A stretch of DNA of 64,000 nucleotides, from the NCBI RefSeq assembly GCF_040954645.1, contig NC_092806.1, positions 131,029,151 to 131,093,150 on the forward strand, given 5' to 3'. Under the pieces are notes generated by a model. It saw nothing but the letters and a program-made list of their open reading frames with translations, was not told the DNA's origin and made no database searches. The position numbers were made by a program, and so were the translations under genes. Shown in pieces: positions 56,031 through 64,000 of the stretch. Numbering within the stretch: the stretch's first letter is position 1; every line of letters begins with the position of its first letter. Source of the DNA: Diabrotica undecimpunctata. Taxonomy: Eukaryota; Arthropoda; Insecta; Coleoptera; Chrysomelidae.

Positions 56031-56137
56031 TTTTTTCTGAAAAAAGCACTAATTTAAGATTTCTTCAGAAAGAATGTTATCAAATTCGCCCCCGGTTGAT
56101 ATCAATTTCGCCTCACAGACCTGATCAAATTAGCTCC

Positions 56138-56646
56138 ATTGTGAATTTTTAAATTTCCCGCGTAACTTATGATACCCTGAAAAATAGCTTGTTTACATCT
56201 GTTGACAGAGAACACGTAACTGTTAAGATAATTAGTTAAAATCGCACATTTTTTTGTAGTTTTTCTCAGGCACCGGAAAATTAGGAAGCTAAAGAAACGT
56301 ATCAAAAATATAACCATAATTAAAACAAACTTTTTTTCATTAAAAAATATACTTACTTCAACTAAATAATCACAGGTTTCACGCTAGTCTTTACCAACTA
56401 ACGCGACGTTGTCAACCGTTTCTTAAGTTTCTTAGATTTCAGGGAAACTTAAATGATCTGGGGTGGATAAAATCATATTGAAAGAGATAAAGTCCTTCGG
56501 ACCGAAGAGGAGACAACTTAATCTATCCAAAAGCTTACTTTCCTCCCTTGTTAAATCCAAAAATTTATATTTTAGCTTAGCTAACTTGCATGCACCTTAT
56601 AAATGAAGAAGAATAAGTCAGAAATACGTATTTACGGTTGCCTTCC

Positions 56647-56651
<5 letters not shown>
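56138..56651. other. No gene recognised
   Basis: AT-rich spacer to the right of the pogo-like element. No supported coding frame. Confidence 0.45.

Positions 56652-56731
<80 letters not shown>
56652..56731. repeat. (TA)n microsatellite
   Basis: About 80 bp of TA dinucleotide followed by TTGTTATGATTG, the same junction word as at 29.97 kb. Confidence 0.95.
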
Positions 56732-56735
<4 letters not shown>

Positions 56736-58002
56736 ATGATTGTTTATTTTGACTTTAATCTTAGTTTATTGAGCCAATAAAATATTATAACTTATTTGTT
56801 ATCAAAAGTAAAATAAACTCCTTATATTACCTGTGTTCGATGGATTCAAAGATTTTCTAGTTGTCTTTTATCGGGATAGAGAAGAAGGATAAGAATAAAA
56901 AATATATTATATTACAAAAATTTACGTTTCTTTATTTTATATGAACGAATAAAACTATTATGAAATTCAATAAGATTTTAAATCTACATACATTTATATT
57001 AAGTGAAAACCAATTTTACTTAAATTTTTCTTTACTTGAAACAAAAAACAACAAAACTTTAAACTTTTGATTAGCCTAACAAAACCTCAGTTCTTAAATT
57101 TGAATGCTAATGACCATGATGTCAAACCGATCCTTCACAGATATAAAATTCAATTGTACAAAACACTCACAGCTTATTTTCTTATTGAGTTGTATGTTGG
57201 AACATACCCAGAAAAATCCAGTCTCCTCAACGATGTGATCTCTCCTTTTTGGCATCTAGGCTCCTTCCTGACGTCTCTGGAAACCTGCTGCACTAACCAA
57301 AAACACCTGATGCACTTCTCCAAAAACTCAACTACTTATTAATGACACAAGGACCTCCTTTTGTCAACTTGATGCCGTAAAACTACTTTCACAAATCTTC
57401 ACAAAATGCCAACGGTAGATACTAGGACCTCTTTCAATCTACTTGCTATCTCCTTCTGCAAAAACTATTCAATTCTTTTCACAATGCCGGTATCCAACTC
57501 ACGAACCACACCCTATCTTGAGACAAACGACTGTTTCCTTCGATGACCAAATTATAACTGACTTCTCCGGTTCTCATGATCGGCTCACAAATTCCCATTT
57601 AAAAACGACCGTCCAATCAAAAGCTCAAATTGTGTTTACCATGATTTTGGAAAAGCCTAATTTCGGTTTCAGAGAAAAACTAAATAGCTTACTTTAAAAT
57701 TGGTTTTGTCAATACACAATTTATACATATTTCAAAAGATTAGAATATGGTCATTTAATACTCGATTATACAAACAATGAAAAGATTAACTTACAGGTAA
57801 AATGTCTTCTAATTCTAAACAAAGGTTTTTTGATAATTTTGTTTGAAACGGAAAAATGTCGTTTGCCAAACAAATTTCTATTCTTATCTACACTAAATCT
57901 TATCTTAAATTACTATATACAATTTGTTTATATTGATATCTTAAAATTTTATTTCGATGGATCTTTTTATTTATTTTTCTTTGGTTGGGAAAGAAGAAAC
58001 AT

Positions 58003-58007
<5 letters not shown>
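56732..58007. other. No gene recognised
   Basis: Plus-strand frames at 57067-57342 and 57443-57697 lie in a slightly GC-richer block (57060-57660) but show no domain, signal peptide or splice context I recognise. The block could be a solo LTR or another interspersed repeat starting at the TGTTATGAT junction; this is speculation. Confidence 0.35.

Positions 58008-58091
<84 letters not shown>
58008..58091. repeat. (TA)n microsatellite
   Basis: About 84 bp of TA dinucleotide that marks the breakpoint of the truncated Tc1-type transposase next to it. Confidence 0.95.
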
Positions 58092-58094
<3 letters not shown>

Positions 58095-59183
58095 ATATTT
58101 TTTTTCTGAATACGTTGATATTGTGATCATTCAAGAACTTTGACACTGTCTTGGCTTTGTGAGCAAGGGTACCATCATGCATAAAAAAGTCATTCGTGAA
58201 TTTCCCACAAGTTCAATAAATGTTGTCCTATAACAATCACATAGTTGCTTGCCCTCATTGTAACATTCTTTGGCAAGAAATACAACCCTGCCCTTCCTTT
58301 ATTTCCACTAAACGCACCCCATACAATTACAATTTCAGGATTTTTGACGGTTTTAACTATTAACTTTGGATCGTACCATGACGCGGTGTGTGGACGACGA
58401 ACAAATTTGGAGCTTCTTCCTCTTACTAACCTGAACGTATTTTCGTCACTGACTTTTTTCCATTGTTCAGGTGTCCAATACTGATACCTTTTACAAAAAT
58501 CTAATCTTTTTTCTTCATTGCTTTTGTAAGAAATGGCTTCTTTGCAGCACATCGACTTGGTACTGCTAGATATTTCTGAAGCCGGTGACGATTCGTTCTT
58601 GTTAAAACGTTCTGAGGGAGATCAGCATGTTTATTTTTGAGTTCTGTGGCAGTTATGGAAAGGATTTAACATCACTTTACGCCTGATGATCTGTCAGTCT
58701 TAGATGATGTTTTTTTAGGAACTCTAGGACCAGGTTTTCTTTCCGGAACAGTCCGTGAAGGAAACGACGCAGCCGACCGTTTTAATTGATAAATTGCCTC
58801 TCTTAAAACGCCAATATCACGTGCTACGGTAATTACAGAGTCTCCTTTTTTAAGCAAGGTTAAAGCACGAACTTTCTCCTGTTGTGTGAGTTTCTTTCGA
58901 CCCATATTTTTCACTTCAATTTAGAATTTACCGATCCCAAACTTTACTAAGTAAATAAAAATGAGTTTAACACTGACTACTCGCACAAAGCCAGCTGTGT
59001 TTAGTACAAACACACAGAATAAACTAAAAAAACTAAGCAGTCAGTAAACTACAGACAGCCGCTGTCGCAAGTACGTTATCACCTATCCCCTCAAATGCTA
59101 AAGAAACGCAGACAGAACGTATGTAATTTTTCTTCGAATTTAGTTATTTATTTGGCAATGTTAAGATTTTTTTGCGCTCACTG
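58092..59183 (-). pseudogene. Tc1-type transposase, 3' truncated, with 5' terminal repeat
   Basis: On the minus strand the element begins at CAGTGAGCGCAAAAAAATC (59183 downward) next to TA, as Tc1 elements do. The transposase starts with MGRKKLTQQEKVRALTLLKK, an HTH domain; continues with RSSGVK and a KRLDFCKRYQYWTPEQWKKV segment, DENTFRLVRG (first catalytic Asp), PEIVIVWGAFS and, after a frameshift near 58195, a MHDGTLAHKAKTVSKFLND segment with the second catalytic Asp. Frameshifts near 58670 and 58195 break it. The third acidic residue and the other terminal repeat are missing, because the sequence stops at the (TA)n tract at 58091. Confidence 0.8.
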
Positions 59184-59989
59184 TATACACACGTATACAT
59201 AAATATTTGAAAGTATGTACATGTTTAAGAAAAGAAACATCTTTGTTCCTTAAAACGTCCTTAAGAGACAATTAAGAAGGGGTATGCAATCGAATCAGCT
59301 ATTGCTTAGCGATCGCACATGATCAATTATGATTTATTTTTGGAATGTGAATAAAGTTGGAAATTTATTTTGAAAGCCGCTTTATATCATAAATATTAAT
59401 AACTAACTTCCAAGATCATTAAATAATTGTTTTTATCACAGTTTTCTCCGACTTTATGTCATTCTTTTCCGTCGGCTTGGAATCCATAATAGGGTATCTA
59501 GGTTATCCTCGTTTAGTTTGTTGAGTTGTCCTTATTCCCATATCCATTTGGCCTTATTTCTTGTGAACGCAATGATGTCATGGCGGTTTGACTGTAGGAT
59601 AATTTGACAAATATGTAATAATTTGTGGAGAAGATGTAGGACATTTTTACAATTTTAATTTTTTAATATTTCTTCTTATTTCGGGTAATAACGCAGCTCT
59701 GACCTTGCCATTTCAAATTAAAAAAAGGTACATCTTCTTTTTCATGTTAATATACCCATTAAAGGTTTTTTTTCGTAATTAGCTAAATTATTAAAATGTA
59801 TAATCTTATGTTGTTATTTTTACCTTATGTTACTAATTCTAAACAAGTCTAGTCATGAACAGGACAAAAAATAGTTATCCGTAGAGTGAGAATAAGTAAT
59901 ACTCGATTAACTTACAGATTTCCTTGATGACTTGGGAGGAATTGTACAAGCTGCAATACATTTATTATACCAGTAACAGTGAAGCATAT
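59184..59989. other. No gene recognised
   Basis: AT-rich sequence without supported coding frames or transposon motifs. Confidence 0.45.
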
Positions 59990-60539
59990 TTTGAATTTGC
60001 TGATGTAGCAGAACGTTTGAAATAAAGAGATAAAGATAAAATTAATAATAAACTAATTAAAAATGGAAGAGAAGAACTTATGCGACGGATTGATAAGCTC
60101 ATGAAAATATTTGGGAGAAATAAAACATGCCCATGTATTGAAGAAATAGACATATTACAACCATTTATAAAAAAGGAGACTCAACAAACACTAAAAATTA
60201 TAGAGGGATAATGCTTCTGAATAATACATACAAAATATTAATGAACATTTTGAGAAACATAATATAAAAATAGAAGGAAAACACAAGAAGAGAATATGAA
60301 CAAGGATTTAGACAAGGAAAATCAACGATAGATGCCATACACATATTCCCAAGCGATTGAAAAGTGCTACGAATACGACGTAGACTTGCACCTGCTAGTT
60401 ATAGATTTATAACCAGTCTTTGAATCTATAAATAGACATTAGGTATTAGTATAAATGAAAAACATTGAGATACCAGCAAAATTATTACCAAGACTTAAAC
60501 AAAGGAAATATTAAGATACAGTCTCTTCTCCAGTAAGAT
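59990..60539 (+). pseudogene. RTE-like RT fragment, decayed
   Basis: The plus strand shows NGREELMRRIDKLMKIFG, then in another frame YKKGDSTNTKNYRGIMLLNN and REYEQGFRQGKSTIDAIH, the N-terminal half of an RT. Stops and shifts are frequent and no catalytic box survives. Confidence 0.65.
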
Positions 60540-60814
60540 ACAGGAAATGATAACATATTCCCGCAAAACTACAGGCCGATTAGCTTACTTCCATCAGTCA
60601 GCAAGATAGTAGAGCGAGTCATACAAACCAGACTCCAATCAGAGACAGATAGGCTAGGATTAAACCCAGAAGCACAATTCTAATTAAGAACTCAACATTT
60701 CAGTGAATGACAAGTACTCAGACTTAAAGAGTACAAAACAGCTGGGTTCAACGACAAGCAATATATATCCTGGATTTATGTTTCCTGGATATAAACAAAG
60801 CCTTCAACAGAGTG
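60540..60814 (+). pseudogene. Jockey-type LINE RT fragment, left part
   Basis: The plus strand encodes NYRPISLLPSVSKIVERVIQ, an RT segment typical of Jockey/R1-type LINEs, and runs to a DINKAFNRV motif at 60790-60814. It resumes at 61526 after an RTE insertion. Confidence 0.75.
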
Positions 60815-61525
60815 CCTTCTTCTTCTTCCTCTTTATAAGGAATTCTGTTTGTTTATTGGCGGATTAATACCTACATGGAAGGTTTTCACTCCATCTTTTG
60901 CGTGGTCGTCCGATACTTCTTCTGCCGATTGGTGACTTATGTCTTGTTATTTTCACGACACGGGTCTCCCCCATTCTGCTTATATGGTTATTCCATTCTT
61001 TTTTTTTTATTTTATAATCATTCATTTATACCATGTTCGTTACATTTTCTTCTAATGTCTTCGCTTCTCTTTCGATCTCTTAGCGTATTTCCTGTAATTC
61101 TTCTCAGTACTCTCATCTCTACCGTTTCCAGTAGCCTTTGTGTTGTGGCTGTGTCGGATCTTGTTTCTAAGGCATATGTTATTATTGGTTTTACACTGGC
61201 TTTATAAATTCTTGAATTCATCTTAGTATTAATCTATCTGTTTCGCCTTATAGTGTTATTAAGATATCCTGCCAGTCTATTTGCTTTTTGTACTTAATCT
61301 ATCACTTCTTTGTCCAGGTCTCCATACCTGGACAGTGTAATTCCAAGGTATTTTATTTCCATTACTTGTTCAATACTGATGTCACCAATTTCTATTTTAC
61401 ATCTGAATGGTTCTTTGCTTTGTATTTTTATTTATTTGTTTCCCATTCTGTATATTGTAAGGATCTGGCTTAATGAGTCCCCATTATCGTATTCCGCGGC
61501 CTATTTCTATAGGTTCTGTAAGTTG
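60815..61525 (-). pseudogene. RTE-type LINE 3' fragment nested in a Jockey relic
   Basis: The minus strand encodes RT thumb to C-terminus: MNSRIYKASVKPIITYALET, RLLETVEMRVLRRITG and SPIGRRSIGRPRKRW, and ends in a GAAGAAGAAGG tail at 60816-60827. TTCAACAGAGTG (60803-60814) and TTCGACAGAGTA (61526-61537) are a 12-bp target duplication with two differences. Removing it rejoins the Jockey RT at its AF-x-RVW motif. Confidence 0.8.
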
Positions 61526-62170
61526 TTCGACAGAGTATGGCATAAATAATTGACGTGAGACTCATCTCCTCGTACCTAGGTGACCAGAGGTTCAAGGTCT
61601 AGATAGGACAAGTTCTATCTGAACACGAAGCCCCAGAAGCTCAAGCTCGTGGCAAAAGACAGAAACCGGAATATAGCTGTAAGAAATCTACAGACGGCAC
61701 GGGATATAGTATAAGAATGGAGTATCCAATGAAAACTAGCCATAAATCCAGAGAAGACTCGGGTGGTTATGTTCAAAAAGAAAAAAGATAGAAGAATAGC
61801 TAGCAGTGCAAAATACACCCATCGAATGGCAGAATGAAGTTGAATACCTAGGAGTCATAATGGACAAAGGTTTAAAGGTCAGACCACACGTGCACGGAAT
61901 ACGTACCAAAAAACAACAAGGGCCAGATCCGCAATAAGAGAAGCAAATTAGCAATAAAAACCAAATTAAGACTGCTACACAGCATCATAATACCCATAAT
62001 AATATATGCATCGGGAAACACTTGCATAGGGAAGCACATGTAACACAAAAAAAAACAAAAAAATGTTACAAGGTGCACACATTAGTGTTTGGAGATCTGA
62101 AGCAAGTAAGGGTACTAAAGATGATAGAAGAAAAGCCAGAATAAAATTCGCTGAACTTTAAGACCACCCG
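61526..62170 (+). pseudogene. Jockey-type LINE RT fragment, right part
   Basis: Continuation of the fragment at 60540. It begins FDRVWHK and shows, over several frames, WKLAINPEKTRVVMFKKKK, EYLGVIMDKGLKVRPHV and IIPIIIYASG, the palm-thumb part of a Jockey-type RT. The catalytic F/YADD box cannot be found, implying a deletion between 61540 and 61690. Confidence 0.7.
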
Positions 62171-62589
62171 AACCGTATCCCGCGAAAGATATTAGGGTAT
62201 GATGTGTTCCATAGATGAAAGCACAGAAGATCAAAATAAGAAATGTTAGCAAATATCTAATAAAGTCTAGATAATATTGAATCACAGAAGATATCACGCT
62301 CATCTTGAGGTATCGTACTTCTAATAACATGATTTCTATTTTAGACAAAATTATAAAAACCCTAAAAAACGGCCTCGGCGACCAAAAAATAAAAAAAAAT
62401 ACTAACAAAAGCCACAAGCCACAAAAGATATTAACAAAACCTAAAAAACGGGCAAGAGAAGATTTCATATGGGGATCCTTGTACCCATATGGCAAGCATT
62501 TTGATGTTAGTCGTCTCCATAGCGTCCTTTATAGCCTGGGGAGTATTGGAGCTCGGAAGAATGGTCTGGAACGCAGGATTAACAAGCTG
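62171..62589. other. No gene recognised
   Basis: AT-rich sequence, with a palindromic word around CATATGGGGATCCTTG at 62466-62492. It may hold decayed LINE sequence but no motif is clear. Confidence 0.35.
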
Positions 62590-63350
62590 ATTATAAGTAT
62601 TTCAATACAAATTATACGATATGCAGATGATCTGGTACTAGCGATAAATAACAAACAAGCTTAGAATATACACTAAGGATCCTAAACCATGAAGCAAAAA
62701 TTATGGGACATAGGTGGTATTAAAATAGACCAAGAAGCGCAGAGATTTAAATAATTAGAACTAGTGGACAATTAAAAAAAAAATAAAAGCAGGCATTAGA
62801 ACGTACAGGAAATTGCAGAATATTCTAAAAAATAGAAAAATCCGTAAAAAAATTAAAATCAACATATACAAATTGGAGTTCAGACCGGTCATACCCTATG
62901 TCGCAGAGACAATGTGTCTTACTAACAAATATGAAGACAAATTAAGAGTTATAGAAATAAAAATACACAGAAGAATCCTGGGACCAAAGAAAATACAAGA
63001 AGGAGAATTTAGACGTTTATATAATAGCGAGATAGAAACCCAAATGAACGGAAAAGATATTGTACGACATATAAAGGCACAAAGGTTGAAATGGTTAGGT
63101 CACGTCCTAAGAAGGGGAGATGATCAACCAATCGAGGAAATGTTGGAGTAGAAACCAACAAAGACGAGACCAAGAGGAAGACCGAAGCACAGATGGGAAT
63201 ATCAGGTCAGCGATGATATTAAAAGAATGAACGTTTCGAACTGGAGAAGGAAAATAGAAAAAAGAAAGGAATGGAGGTTAATTAGTAATCAAGCAAAAGC
63301 AAAAAACAACCTGCGAAGAAAGATAACACCAAATACAGAGAAAGTATGAT
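62590..63350 (+). pseudogene. RTE-like LINE 3' half, decayed
   Basis: The plus strand shows the RT catalytic box IRYADDLVLAINNK at about 62614-62655, then after stops a C-terminal stretch (62813-63151) with NIYKLEFRPVIPYVAETMCL, RVIEIKIHRRILGPKK and HIKAQRLKWLGHVLRRGDD, and finally RPRGRPKHRWEYQVSDDIKR. The order fits an RTE-type element; several frame breaks make it inactive. Confidence 0.75.
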
Positions 63351-64000
63351 GATACGCGTGGAAGCCAGATCTGAAAATGGGCAAAAAATAAGATGAAATA
63401 GATAAATAAATATAGTCAATAAATAATAAGTGAATAAAAAAGTAGAGAACACCATTATTCAAGGAATTAACGCAAGGAGATTACCGCTATAAATGTTCAG
63501 GGTGCAGAAGAGGTAAATTATGGAAACAGAAAATGATAGGTAAAGTAACGGCCAACAATCCTCCGTGAAACGAATAAGGTTAAGAAATAATTAACAGTTT
63601 TATTGTACACATAAACTCTGATTGTAGATTTTGTATGTTTCTATCAACAGGTTTCGTGAAATACATTTTAAAATAAATAAGTAAAATAAATAAATAATAA
63701 TATTTCCGAAACTTATTATCTTTAAATGTATTTTTTTAAAGATTAAATTAAAAAGTTCACATAAAGTGAAAATAATAGTTTAGTTCTATTATTATATTTT
63801 TGATACACGTGTAAAATATATTTTTTTAAATTTTTCTAACAGTTGTACTACTTACCAAACATGTTGTGATATAGTGCAATAAAGTTTCCGAGATCTTAAT
63901 TGGGCAACAATTTCTGTATTAGTTATATATAAACGTTCTTATGACATTGGTAAGTAACCCCGATATTTTAAATTTTTAATTGTATCGATTGCGCGCTAAG
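63351..64000. other. No gene recognised
   Basis: AT-rich sequence at the window end with no supported feature. Confidence 0.5.

Larger units (their letters stand above)
52488..56137 (-). mobile_element. Internally deleted pogo-like element (candidate bounds)
   Basis: Pieces of a pogo/jerky transposase on the minus strand lie between inverted terminal-type motifs: GGGGTGAAATTGATCA at 52488 (plus) and its inverse TGATCAAATTAGCTCC at 56122-56137, with further copies at 52701-52717, 56098-56112 and 56076-56092. The bounds are my inference; 53.0-54.5 kb inside contains unrecognised sequence that may be a separate insertion. Confidence 0.45.

Noticed and set aside
57067..57697. Two plus-strand frames as host exons
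   Set aside because: No domain, no splice-site or phase support and no similarity I can recognise.

Overview
This window reads as AT-rich, intron-bearing, transposon-saturated nuclear DNA of an insect, possibly a beetle. The support is an errantivirus-type LTR retrotransposon with a TATA target duplication, I-clade and RTE-type LINEs, Tc1/mariner, pogo-like and Harbinger-like DNA transposons, long (TA)n tracts and an interstitial (GGTTA)5 block of the TTAGG insect telomere type. There are no bacterial-style operons, tRNAs, rRNAs or CRISPR arrays. The species cannot be named from sequence alone.

One host gene is supported. It lies on the minus strand with four exons whose splice sites and phases agree (18873-18703, 18556-15416, 15358-15228, 5049-4828). 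It encodes the last ~1,220 residues of a hydrophilic, Ala/Gln/Asn/Lys-rich protein made of 11-residue motifs like group 3 LEA (LEA_4) proteins. Its large exon holds about eleven copies of a 62-residue (186-bp) tandem repeat. The first exon(s) were not found. The last intron is 10.2 kb and is filled by mobile DNA, including a full-length I-like LINE (9608-15203) with both ORFs open, a poly(A) tail and a candidate target duplication, ending only 24 bp from the splice donor.

Layout: 1-4.8 kb, AT-rich spacer with a short RTE tail; 4.8-18.9 kb, the LEA-like gene and its loaded intron; 19.8-22.5 kb, a decayed pogo/jerky-type transposon with iterated subterminal motifs; 22.8-31.6 kb, LINE fragments and a nested Harbinger-like complex split by an RTE copy; 31.6-37.4 kb, an RT fragment, a long-inverted-repeat element and a broken mariner-type (DD41D) transposase; 38.36-45.63 kb, a complete errantivirus-like retrotransposon with identical LTRs, gag, pol and a predicted spliced env, inserted in a (TA)n tract; 45.7-48.6 kb, a nearly intact EN-RT LINE; 49.3-51.1 kb, an I-like ORF1 copy interrupted by a 606-bp MITE; 52.5-56.1 kb, an internally deleted pogo-like element carrying an RTE insertion; 58.1-59.2 kb, a Tc1-type relic; 60.0-63.4 kb, Jockey- and RTE-type relics nested in one another.

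The nesting gives relative ages. The youngest insertions appear to be the errantivirus and the 9.6-15.2 kb LINE. The 5'-truncated RTE tails carry 9-17 bp target duplications of varying decay. All statements on identity are by eye; no searches or alignments were run.
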